From Lachnoclostridium sp. UBA7215 (GTDB taxonomy: Bacteria > Bacillota > Clostridia > Lachnospirales > Lachnospiraceae): 52,353 nt of DNA. The position numbers and the translations under genes are program-made. The notes under the pieces were generated by a model, which worked only from the letters and a program-made list of their open reading frames with translations, searched no databases and was not told where the DNA came from. Below are positions 8,591 through 16,796 of this stretch, piece after piece (the stretch's first letter is position 1; each line of letters begins with the position of its first letter). Location: contig DKUB01000070.1 of NCBI GenBank assembly GCA_002490465.1, forward strand, positions 1-52,353, in the 5' to 3' direction.

Positions 8591-10384
8591 ATGAAAAAGC
8601 TAAAAAACATGACTGTCAAGGGGAAAATTACATTGTTCAGCGTTATGCTTATTGTATTTATGCTGATTATTTCCAGCGTGGGATTATGGGCAATGATTAT
8701 GATTAATCAGGCCCGCAGCGCCCGTTACAATAATTATGCAATGGGTCAGTATTATTTGAGTGAGGCGTATTCTGATTTTGCGGATATCAGAGTCCGTATC
8801 CGTGACATTATGTATATTTATCATGAAGATCCTACAACTTTGAAGAAAAAAAGAACTGAGATGCAGGAATATGAGAAAAGAGTAGATGAGTACAGTGCAA
8901 AATTTGAGGAGAGACTGACTGCATTTGATTCTACTGAGATAACAGAGCAGTTCAACAAAACATATTCTGACATGACCCAGTTTATGCAGGCCTGCGAAGA
9001 TTATGCAGATGCTGTTGAAGAAGGTAATGTGGAAGAGGCCAGAAGCGATATTAAGACATCCGGTTCTGCCATTGCTGCCAAGGCGGAAGAAGAGCTGATT
9101 GCCCTGCAGGATAAGATTGAGGCCGCTTCCAATGCCAATAATGAGGAATTGGAGAGAAGCCTTAGCGTCTTACAGCTAATTATCCTGGCGATTGCAATTA
9201 TTGCCGTTATCATTTCCATTGCTTTCTGCCTGATTCTGATCCGCTCTATTACTGTTCCAGTGAAAAAGCTGTCTATTGCCGCTAAGAAAATGGCAGCTGG
9301 TGATGTAGATGTAGATTGCGAGAAAGTAAATGATGATGATTTGGGTATCCTCATGGATAACTTTAAAGAGATGGTACATGCAACAAGAGAACAGGCTGAG
9401 ATTGCCACAGAGATTGCCGATGGCGACTTGGCTATTGAGGTAACTCCGAGAGGAAATAAAGACATTCTTGGAAAAGCGTTGCGTAAACTGGTGGAAAACC
9501 AGGGGGCTACGATTGGAACAGTAAAAGAGTCTGCCGTACAGGTTACGATTGGTGCAGAGCAGGTGGCAAGTGCGAGCCAGTCATTAGCACAGGGTTCTAC
9601 AGAGCAGGCAAGTGCATTGCAGGAAGTTACTGCTTCGATTGATGAGATTGCAGAGAGAACAAAGAAAAATGCTTCTGTTGCTACAGAGGCAAACAATCTT
9701 GTTCATACCGTAAGAGAGATGGCGGCAGATGGCAAGAATCAGATGACTTCCATGGTTGGGGCTATGACGGATATCAGTGAGTCGTCTGAGACAATCTCTA
9801 AGATTATTAAGACCATTGACGATATTTCATTCCAGACCAATATTCTCTCACTGAATGCAGCGGTTGAGGCAGCAAGAGCAGGTATTCATGGTAAAGGCTT
9901 TGCCGTTGTAGCAGAAGAGGTAAGGAACCTGGCTGCAAAGAGTGCGTCAGCAGCAAAAGAAACAGCAGAAATGATAGAAGACTCCATTCGTAAAGTTGGC
10001 AATGGACAGAAACTGGCAATTGAGACATCAGAGGCTCTTGACAAAATTGTAGAATCCATTGAATCAGTAACCGGACTGATGACAGATATGGCAGAGTCTT
10101 CCAATGAGCAGGCAACGGCAATATCTCAGGTTGACCAGGCAATTACTCAGGTTTCTACTGTTGTACAGACAAACTCAGCTACAAGTGAAGAGTGTGCGGC
10201 AGCGAGTGAAGAACTTTCCAACCAGGCAGTCAGCTTGAAGAACCAGCTGGCAGGTTATAAGATTTCCGGACATGATGGACAGAGTACAGCTCTGACTAAC
10301 ACGAATAACTCAGATTCCTTTGGCTCTGACAACAATTATAATGAGCAGCTGATTTCCCTGGATGATGAGTTTGGGAAATATTAA
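8591..10384 (+). CDS. Methyl-accepting chemotaxis protein, 4HB sensor type
   Basis: 597 residues. TM1 is at about 13-38, an extracytoplasmic helical domain of the 4HB_MCP type at about 39-190, TM2 at about 192-218, then HAMP and the methyl-accepting coiled coil. The conserved hairpin tip, IDDISFQTNILSLNAAVEAA followed by RAGIHGKGFAVVAEEVRNLA, binds CheA and CheW. The tail (about 560-597) is N/S/D-rich without a pentapeptide tether. Being the only receptor in the operon, it probably feeds this kinase, but its ligand is unknown. AAAGGAG precedes the ATG. Confidence 0.95.
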   Translation: MKKLKNMTVKGKITLFSVMLIVFMLIISSVGLWAMIMINQARSARYNNYAMGQYYLSEAYSDFADIRVRIRDIMYIYHEDPTTLKKKRTEMQEYEKRVDEYSAKFEERLTAFDSTEITEQFNKTYSDMTQFMQACEDYADAVEEGNVEEARSDIKTSGSAIAAKAEEELIALQDKIEAASNANNEELERSLSVLQLIILAIAIIAVIISIAFCLILIRSITVPVKKLSIAAKKMAAGDVDVDCEKVNDDDLGILMDNFKEMVHATREQAEIATEIADGDLAIEVTPRGNKDILGKALRKLVENQGATIGTVKESAVQVTIGAEQVASASQSLAQGSTEQASALQEVTASIDEIAERTKKNASVATEANNLVHTVREMAADGKNQMTSMVGAMTDISESSETISKIIKTIDDISFQTNILSLNAAVEAARAGIHGKGFAVVAEEVRNLAAKSASAAKETAEMIEDSIRKVGNGQKLAIETSEALDKIVESIESVTGLMTDMAESSNEQATAISQVDQAITQVSTVVQTNSATSEECAAASEELSNQAVSLKNQLAGYKISGHDGQSTALTNTNNSDSFGSDNNYNEQLISLDDEFGKY

Positions 10385-10403
10385 AAACTATATTGTTAAA
10401 AAT

Positions 10404-10440
10404 AAAGGGCAGAGCAGCTCTTGCAGCTGTTCTGCCTTTT
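10404..10440 (+). terminator. Intrinsic terminator of the che operon
   Basis: GGCAGAGCAGCT (10408-10419) pairs with AGCTGTTCTGCC (10425-10436) as a 12-bp stem with one G-T pair and a 5-base loop, followed by TTTT. It sits 20 bases after the mcp stop. The next gene starts 17 bases later, so it may need readthrough or a promoter not recognised here. Confidence 0.85.
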
Positions 10441-10456
10441 CAAAAAAGGAGACAGT

Positions 10457-11542
10457 ATGAACAGAGAGCAAATCTTAATTGTAGATGATGAAGAAGTAAA
10501 TAGAACGATTCTGCATATGATGTTCCAATCAAAATACGATATAATTGAGGCAGAGAATGGGGAACAGGCAGTTCAGCAGATTCAAAATGAAGAAAATCAT
10601 TTCTGTGTGGTGCTTTTGGATATTGTTATGCCGGTTATGGATGGTTTCGGGGTGCTGGATTATATGCAGGAGAATGGACTTCTGGAGAAAATCCCTGTTA
10701 TACTGATTACAAGTGAGACGATTCGGGAGAGTGATAACCGGGCATATTCCTATGCAATAGCTGATGTCATACATAAGCCGTTTTATCCTCAGATTGTTGA
10801 AAAGCGAGCTAATAACCTGATTGAGTTCTATCAGACGAAAAACAATATGGAAGAGCGTCTGAAAGAGCAGGAAAAAACTCTTCGTGAACAAGAGAAAAAA
10901 ATCAAGGAAAATAATGAGTTTATGCTGGATACCCTCAGCTCTGTCGTAGAGTTCCGAAGTGTAGAAACCGGTGACCACATCCGACGGATTAAGTATTTTA
11001 CGCGTATTATGCTGAATTACTTTATGAAGTATTTTCCAGATTATGGTATTACACAGGAGCAGGCGGCAGATATAGCCCGTGCATCAGCGCTTCATGATAT
11101 CGGGAAAATCGGAATCCGTGATGAAATATTGCTGAAGCCAGGGAAACTGACACCGGAAGAATTTGAAATCATGAAAACTCACACAACGATAGGCTGTGAT
11201 ATATTAGAGAGCTTTGCCTCAAAATGTTCCGATGACTTTTATCAGTACTGTTATGATATCTGCCGCTACCATCATGAGAGATGGGACGGAAACGGATATC
11301 CGGATCATCTTGTGGGAAATGAGATTCCCATTAGTGCACAGATTGTTTCCATTGCGGACGTATATGATGCATTGGTAAGTGAAAGAGTATATAAAAATGC
11401 ATACAGCAATGCAAATGCATTTAAGATGATTTTAGATGGGGAGTGTGGACAGTTTTCACCAGATATATTGGAGTGTTTTGCACTGGCCAAGGTTGATTTC
11501 TTCAATGTAGTTGAAGTTATTAAAATGTTTAATTTTTCATAA
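10457..11542 (+). CDS. Response regulator with intact HD-GYP phosphodiesterase domain
   Basis: 361 residues. The receiver has phospho-acceptor D55 (LLDIVMP) and the conserved K in HKPF. A charged coiled coil (about 130-160) joins it to an HD-GYP domain with HD at 213-214, HHE at 272-274 and GNGYP at 278-282, all catalytic positions kept. Such proteins degrade c-di-GMP when phosphorylated. It is the intact counterpart of the degenerate protein at 2521. The ATG at 10457 follows AAAAAAGGAG; an upstream in-frame start would place codons inside the terminator. Confidence 0.92.
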   Translation: MNREQILIVDDEEVNRTILHMMFQSKYDIIEAENGEQAVQQIQNEENHFCVVLLDIVMPVMDGFGVLDYMQENGLLEKIPVILITSETIRESDNRAYSYAIADVIHKPFYPQIVEKRANNLIEFYQTKNNMEERLKEQEKTLREQEKKIKENNEFMLDTLSSVVEFRSVETGDHIRRIKYFTRIMLNYFMKYFPDYGITQEQAADIARASALHDIGKIGIRDEILLKPGKLTPEEFEIMKTHTTIGCDILESFASKCSDDFYQYCYDICRYHHERWDGNGYPDHLVGNEIPISAQIVSIADVYDALVSERVYKNAYSNANAFKMILDGECGQFSPDILECFALAKVDFFNVVEVIKMFNFS

Positions 11543-11613
11543 AAATGCTTAATGACAGAGACTCGTATAAATTAGTTGGAGACGGCATTTTTGTTTGTTA
11601 ACAGATTTATACG
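11541..11613 (+). promoter_or_regulatory. Two interleaved stems before the hybrid kinase
   Basis: AAAAATGC at 11541-11548 can pair with GCATTTTT at 11585-11592, and CGTATAAAT at 11564-11572 with ATTTATACG at 11605-11613. The arms alternate, so the two stems exclude each other or form a pseudoknot. The first resembles a terminator with a long loop. This may be just the end of the preceding gene or a leader of the kinase gene. Confidence is low because the loops are long. Confidence 0.35.
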
Positions 11614-11656
11614 GGTTTCTTTCTATTGACATGATTGGTTTGAGGAGGTTCCCGAA

Positions 11657-13759
11657 TTGGAAAAGAAGTATGATTATTCGCTTATTATAAATGAACAGAC
11701 ACTGCCTGTTATTCAGCAGATATCGGAGGGAATGCCGGGTGGCTTTTTTATTTACCATGCGGACGGTGATGAGGAACTGATTCATATAAACAGTTCGATG
11801 CTTCGTATTTTTGGCTGTGATAATGAAGAGGAGTTTCGGGAGCTGACGGGATTTACGTTTCGTGGACTTGTGCATCCGGAGGACATAGATGCTGTAGAAG
11901 AAAGCATTAAGACACAGATACATAACAGTAAATATGATTTGGATTTTGTAGAATACCGCATTATTCAAAAAAATGGAAATATCCGATGGGTAGAGGATTA
12001 TGGACATTTTCTCAACACGGAGGAATATGGTGATATTTTCTGTGTGTTTATCGAGGATGCCACGACACGGCTTGAGAGCCGTATGGTAGAGCTTGAGAAA
12101 GTGAACCACGAGCTGCGAAATGCTTATTTGAGAGAGAGCCAGTATAAAAAAGCAATTTTGTATGATGCTGTGTCATTTTTCGAGGTCAATTTAACAAGGG
12201 ATAAAATTATTTCTACCTCCTCTTATCAGAAAGATAATGGGGAATACAGCCTGTTTGAGACTGTATTATATGAACCGCAGCCATTGAAGACATTTTCTGA
12301 ATTTCTTGCGCGGAAAAAGAATTTTTTGGAAAGAAATGACATATTGGAGTTTAATCGTTTTTTTGGAAGGGAACGTCTTCTTCGCTGTGCGGAGAGAGGG
12401 GAGATGGAGCAGGCAATTGACATGCAGCTCACAGACCAGGCCGGAAGGAAACGTGTATTCCGTTATATTATGCTACTTGGGGAAGATGATTTTTTGCAGG
12501 ATGTTGTGGCACTCTTTATGGCAAAAGATATCACGAATCAGGTAGAAAAACAGACCCTGTTAAAACAGGCGCTGCGGCAGGCAGAGGCGGCAAATCTGGC
12601 AAGGAGCATATTCTTATCCAATATGTCCCATGATATCCGTACGCCATTGAATGCGATTATTGGTTATACGGATTTGATAAAAAAACATTTAAATGATAAG
12701 GAAAGAGTGGAGGACTTTGTGAATAAAATCCGTTCATCCGGTGAGCAGCTTCTTATGATTTTTGATGAGTCTCTGCAAGTAACCCGGATGGAGTCCGGAA
12801 AAGTAAATCTGACATGGAACGAGTGTACGCTTACGGATATTCTCCATGATATAGAAGAGGTAGTGCGCGCGCAGATTGGGGTAAAAAATCTTGTATTTAA
12901 GATAGAGAAAAAGGGCATTATACATAATCGTGTGATTGCTGATTATATACGGATTAAAGAAATTTTAGGCCAGCTTCTTGATAATGCTGTGAAATACTCT
13001 AATTCCGGTGGAACAATAAAACTGATTCTGACGGAGGAGGAAAATGAATTAAGTGGTTATGGTTATTTTAATTTTATTGTAGAGGATGATGGTATTGGTA
13101 TATCCGAAGATTTTATCCAGGAGTTGTTTGAGCCATTTAAAAGAGAGTACAATACGACTTTCAGCGGTGTGCTTGGAACAGGCCTTGGGCTCACGGTGGT
13201 AAAGAGTCTGGTGGATTTGATGGGTGGAGAGATATTCGTTGAGAGTGAACCCGCGAAAGGAAGCTGCTTTACCGTGAGACTTCCCCTAAAACTGCAGGAA
13301 AATCAGGAGAAACAGCAGTTGGACGCAGAGGAGCTGATTGATCAGGAGGCGCTGAAAGGGAAGAGAATCCTTCTCGTGGAAGACAATGAGATAAACAGTG
13401 AGATTGCGCAGGAACTCCTGGAGGCACAGGGATATATTGTAGAGACGGCAGAAAACGGACAGATTGCGGTGGACAAGCTCACAGAAGCCCCGGCGGATTA
13501 TTATCTGTTAGTTCTCATGGATATTCAGATGCCGATTATGGATGGTTATGAAGCCACAAGGAGAATCCGGAAAATGGAGAACAAGGATATTTCCAATATA
13601 CCGATTATTGCCTTGTCTGCCAATGCATTTGCGGAGGATTATTACAATTCTTTACGGGCAGGTATGGATGCCCATTTTCCAAAGCCGTTAGATATCGGTG
13701 ATTTGCAAAAACAGATTTGTTCTGTGCTATCCATGCGTCGGATGGATGTGCACCCCTAA
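11657..13759 (+). CDS. PAS hybrid histidine kinase with C-terminal receiver
   Basis: About 700 residues, cytoplasmic. A PAS_3-type domain (about 25-140, FVEYRIIQKNGNIRWVED) is followed by a region of about 150 residues of PAS-like size without clear motif. HisKA has the phospho-acceptor H325 in MSHDIRTPLNAIIG. HATPase has LLDNAVKY near 440, DDGIGI near 478 and GTGLGL near 507. The receiver (about 570-695) has E575/D576 and phospho-acceptor D622. A hybrid kinase needs an HPt to pass phosphate on; the HPt at 656 is a candidate. The start is TTG at 11657 with AGGAGG 8 bases upstream. Confidence 0.9.
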   Translation: MEKKYDYSLIINEQTLPVIQQISEGMPGGFFIYHADGDEELIHINSSMLRIFGCDNEEEFRELTGFTFRGLVHPEDIDAVEESIKTQIHNSKYDLDFVEYRIIQKNGNIRWVEDYGHFLNTEEYGDIFCVFIEDATTRLESRMVELEKVNHELRNAYLRESQYKKAILYDAVSFFEVNLTRDKIISTSSYQKDNGEYSLFETVLYEPQPLKTFSEFLARKKNFLERNDILEFNRFFGRERLLRCAERGEMEQAIDMQLTDQAGRKRVFRYIMLLGEDDFLQDVVALFMAKDITNQVEKQTLLKQALRQAEAANLARSIFLSNMSHDIRTPLNAIIGYTDLIKKHLNDKERVEDFVNKIRSSGEQLLMIFDESLQVTRMESGKVNLTWNECTLTDILHDIEEVVRAQIGVKNLVFKIEKKGIIHNRVIADYIRIKEILGQLLDNAVKYSNSGGTIKLILTEEENELSGYGYFNFIVEDDGIGISEDFIQELFEPFKREYNTTFSGVLGTGLGLTVVKSLVDLMGGEIFVESEPAKGSCFTVRLPLKLQENQEKQQLDAEELIDQEALKGKRILLVEDNEINSEIAQELLEAQGYIVETAENGQIAVDKLTEAPADYYLLVLMDIQMPIMDGYEATRRIRKMENKDISNIPIIALSANAFAEDYYNSLRAGMDAHFPKPLDIGDLQKQICSVLSMRRMDVHP

Positions 13760-13795
13760 AGAAGTAAAAAAACAAGTGGAAATATTTTTGTTTTG

Positions 13796-13804
13796 TGGTA
13801 TAAT
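13796..13804 (+). promoter_or_regulatory. Candidate extended -10 promoter
   Basis: TGG then TATAAT at 13799-13804 gives an extended -10 element, 36 bases before the ATG of the GGDEF gene. The -35 position 17 bases upstream (GTGGAA) is poor, as often with extended -10 promoters. A weak A/T-only hairpin (13769-13775 with 13788-13794) lies between the hybrid kinase and this element. Confidence 0.5.
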
Positions 13805-13840
13805 ACTAATAGTTATACTATGGTGAGGGGAGGCAAAGGT

Positions 13841-15775
13841 ATGTTTGGCAATGGATTAAAGACAATTGGCGTGATTCTCTGTGATGTTTCCTCACATTAT
13901 CAGGAGCAGGTATGCCATACGATTTCTTCTTATGTTCAGTCTGCCGGATATAATGTTGCTTATTTCACCTTTTATACATGTTATGGTACTCAGACAAGAA
14001 ATGGCCGCGGTGAGGCAAATATCATTCATCTTGTTCCCTATGAGGATTTGGATGCAATTATTTTCTGCCAGGATACATTGACAAATGAAGAGGCCAGGAA
14101 TAAAACATGGGAATATATAAAGAACCGATGTACCTGTCCGGTTGTTACGCTTAGAAGGGATTCCGGAAAATACCCGTGTGTACTGGTAAACCAGAAACAC
14201 AGTATAGAGCAGATAGTATATCATTTTATTGATGACCACAAATTAAAAAGAGTGGCCTTTTTAAGTGGACCGTTTGATCATCCCGATTCAATAAAGCGTT
14301 TGAATGATTATAAAGATGCCCTGGCAAACCGTGGAATTCCTTTTGATGAAACGTTGGTGTTTGAAGGGGATTTTTGGCATGATAGGACGAAGGCGGCTGC
14401 CCAATATTTTATGATGGATCTTCAGGACCGCCCGGAGGCAATTGTCTGTGCCAATGACTATATGGCAATTGATTTATCCAATGAGTTGATTTCCGAGGGG
14501 TTTTTAATTCCGGATGATATTGCAATCAGTGGATTTGATGATATATGGGAGGCATCTATTACGATGCCGCCGATTACTACCGTTGCCGTTCCGGTCGCAG
14601 AGATGAGCTGCCAGGCATTGAAATTAATTGAGAAGATGTGGAATGGTGAGAAAATTGAGCGGGTGAATTATTTAGATGCTGAGATTAAAATCCGTAATTC
14701 CTGTGGCTGTGAGACTTTCAGTATGCAGAGCATGCTTGCCAAGCGGGTGCGGCAGGTGAATGAACACAACCATATATTGGAGAGAGTTCAGATTAATACA
14801 TACATTTCCATTGATTTGTCCGATATGGATACCGTTGATGGAATAGAGGATAAAACCCGACTGTTAGAATATGCAGATAATCATGTCAGAAGCTTTTTTA
14901 TCTGTCTAGGTGAGGGAAGGGGAAGTACTTATCCGAAGTACCGCTCAAGTAAAACCGGATTTGCAAAAAAGAGCAAGGCAATTGGCGGTGGCGTTCTGGA
15001 CGGGGAAAAGATAGACACAAAACCTTTTGATACAAAGCAGTTGCTTCCACCGGAGGCAACCATAGAAGAACCAATGGTTTATTATTTTTTTCCGTTGCAC
15101 AATAACCAGTACTCGTTTGGATATTTTGCCATATCTTTTGAAGATGTTTACAGTGTTGATAAAGCGTTCCAGAATTGGCTTGCCATTTTGGGCAATGCGC
15201 TGGATATGATACGGATTAAGCAAAAGAACCACAGGCTCCTGCGGGAGTTGAACGAGTTGTATGTCCATGATGCATTGACAGGATTGTATAACCGCAGAGG
15301 ATTTGATTCCGCTTCTAAGGAGCTGTATGACAGAGCAAAGGAAGAGAAGAGTACCTTTGTTGTTTTTGCTTTGGATATGGATAATTTAAAAATAGTCAAC
15401 GACCGTTTTGGACACATGAATGGTGACCTTGCCCTGAAAACAATCGGCGCGGCCATGGAGGCGGCAGCCCGGCCTGAGGATGTATGTGCGCGGGTAGGCG
15501 GGGACGAATACAATGTGGTCGGAATTGGTTATGATAAAGATAAGGCCGTGGCATTTATTCATGCGTTCCAGCAGTATCTGGATGATTTTAATGAATCCAG
15601 TGAACTTCCTTATTTAGTTCGCGCAAGTGTTGGATGGCATATGATGCAGCCGGGGGAAAAGGAGCGCCTGGAGGCATGTGTCAATAAAGCAGATGCCAGC
15701 CTGTATGAGTTTAAAAGAAAGAAAAAAGAGCAAAAAAAAGACGGAGTTATCCGTGAAAAAGAGAGTGACGAATAG
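13841..15775 (+). CDS. LacI-like sugar-binding domain fused to GGDEF diguanylate cyclase
   Basis: About 644 residues. The first ~300 form a periplasmic-binding-like domain of LacI/PurR type (ISGFDDIWEASITMPPITTV) but with no DNA-binding helix-turn-helix and no signal peptide, so it is a cytoplasmic ligand sensor. A GAF-like linker region (about 310-470) follows, then a GGDEF domain beginning at ALTGLYNRRGF. The active loop is GGDEY (553-557), differing from GGDEF only at the last residue. An inhibitory RxxD site (R544-D547) sits five residues before it. It probably makes c-di-GMP in response to a small molecule. Start ATG 13841, GGGGAGG 7 bases upstream. Confidence 0.88.
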   Translation: MFGNGLKTIGVILCDVSSHYQEQVCHTISSYVQSAGYNVAYFTFYTCYGTQTRNGRGEANIIHLVPYEDLDAIIFCQDTLTNEEARNKTWEYIKNRCTCPVVTLRRDSGKYPCVLVNQKHSIEQIVYHFIDDHKLKRVAFLSGPFDHPDSIKRLNDYKDALANRGIPFDETLVFEGDFWHDRTKAAAQYFMMDLQDRPEAIVCANDYMAIDLSNELISEGFLIPDDIAISGFDDIWEASITMPPITTVAVPVAEMSCQALKLIEKMWNGEKIERVNYLDAEIKIRNSCGCETFSMQSMLAKRVRQVNEHNHILERVQINTYISIDLSDMDTVDGIEDKTRLLEYADNHVRSFFICLGEGRGSTYPKYRSSKTGFAKKSKAIGGGVLDGEKIDTKPFDTKQLLPPEATIEEPMVYYFFPLHNNQYSFGYFAISFEDVYSVDKAFQNWLAILGNALDMIRIKQKNHRLLRELNELYVHDALTGLYNRRGFDSASKELYDRAKEEKSTFVVFALDMDNLKIVNDRFGHMNGDLALKTIGAAMEAAARPEDVCARVGGDEYNVVGIGYDKDKAVAFIHAFQQYLDDFNESSELPYLVRASVGWHMMQPGEKERLEACVNKADASLYEFKRKKKEQKKDGVIREKESDE

Positions 15776-16709
15776 ACAGGAGGCTGCGGATTTGGCGGGC
15801 GGAGAGAATAAAAGGGCAGAAATTGAATTTAGAAAAAGGCGTGTAGCCAGGATAAAAAAATTGATTATAACTACATGCGTTATTTTGTTAGTACTGCCAA
15901 CGGTTCTGTCCATTTTTCTTATGATAAAGGTCTTTGGCCTGCAGAAGCGCCTGGATGAGCTTGGAATGCAAAAACAGGCAGCAGAAGTGTCTGCCGCAGA
16001 TATTGCCCAGGCTAAAGAGAAAACCCAGGAAGCCGAAAAAGTTTCCGGAAATGCTGTTACGGCATCGGGCACCGCTGCTGATAAGGAAGTGAAAAAAAAG
16101 GTATATCTGACTTTTGATGATGGTCCTGGGACGCAAACGGCAAAAATTCTTAATATACTTAAGAAAAATAAAGTGAAGGCTACTTTTTTTGTGACGGGAA
16201 AGGAAGACTCTTATTCAAAGAGGCTGTATAAACGCATAGTGAAGGAAGGACATACTCTTGGAATGCATTCTTATTCCCATATATATTCCGATATATATTC
16301 TTCCAAAAGGGAATTTAAGAGGGATTTGAATGAGATTTATACGCTTTTATATGAGACAACGGGTGTTGCTCCTACTTATTACCGATTTCCGGGTGGAAGC
16401 AGCGTGACGGGAACAGATGTACCAATCCATGATTTAATCCCTGTTCTTGAGGAGAAGGGATTGGTTTATCTGGATTGGAATGTGATCAGTCCGGATACTG
16501 CACATGCTTCTGTTTCCAAAAATAAGATGATAACTGGAATCCTTGAAGGTGTTGCCGCATATGATTCATCCATTGTTCTTTTATATGATGTGGCAGACCG
16601 CCCGATGACGGTAAAGGCTCTTCCAGAAATTATAAAGCAATTAAAAAAACAAAATTGCGAAATATTGCCTGTAGACGAGGCTACTGCCTTAGTCCGGCAC
16701 AATTTATAG
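15753..16709 (+). CDS. Membrane-anchored NodB-type polysaccharide deacetylase
   Basis: About 318 residues. A basic cytoplasmic tail (1-35), one TM segment (about 36-58), an A/K/E-rich stalk and an extracytoplasmic NodB domain. Motifs: TFDDGP at 120-125, HSYSH at 172-176 (metal ligands), RFPGG at 211-215, and DW at 241-242. The fifth motif, normally LLH, reads LLYD at 276-279, so a catalytic-site histidine is replaced by Y278. The likely substrate is peptidoglycan or another wall glycan. The GTG at 15753 with GGAG 6 bases upstream overlaps the GGDEF gene by 23 bases, implying translational coupling. Confidence 0.88.
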   Translation: MKKRVTNRQEAADLAGGENKRAEIEFRKRRVARIKKLIITTCVILLVLPTVLSIFLMIKVFGLQKRLDELGMQKQAAEVSAADIAQAKEKTQEAEKVSGNAVTASGTAADKEVKKKVYLTFDDGPGTQTAKILNILKKNKVKATFFVTGKEDSYSKRLYKRIVKEGHTLGMHSYSHIYSDIYSSKREFKRDLNEIYTLLYETTGVAPTYYRFPGGSSVTGTDVPIHDLIPVLEEKGLVYLDWNVISPDTAHASVSKNKMITGILEGVAAYDSSIVLLYDVADRPMTVKALPEIIKQLKKQNCEILPVDEATALVRHNL

Positions 16710-16725
16710 GTTTACTTTTACAACG

Positions 16726-16780
16726 CAGATTTGTGTATGCGCTGCTTCCGCAAATCTGTCAGGCAAAATCAAGCAGCGCA
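16726..16780 (+). promoter_or_regulatory. Candidate pseudoknot or alternating hairpins before the bactofilin gene
   Basis: CAGATTTG (16726-16733) pairs with CAAATCTG (16751-16758), and TGCGCTGCTT (16738-16747) pairs exactly with AAGCAGCGCA (16771-16780). The arms alternate, so the RNA would form an H-type pseudoknot or switch between two hairpins. The second stem ends directly against the ribosome-binding segment GAAATGAGG (16781-16789), seven bases before the ATG. This position suits control of translation initiation. Confidence 0.55.
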
Positions 16781-16796
16781 GAAATGAGGAAAGATA

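Noticed and set aside
9001..9696. A 231-codon open frame on the minus strand inside the chemoreceptor gene
   Set aside because: It is antisense to a well-conserved receptor domain, its residues are S/A-rich low complexity as expected from the shadow of a coiled coil, and it has no ribosome-binding site.
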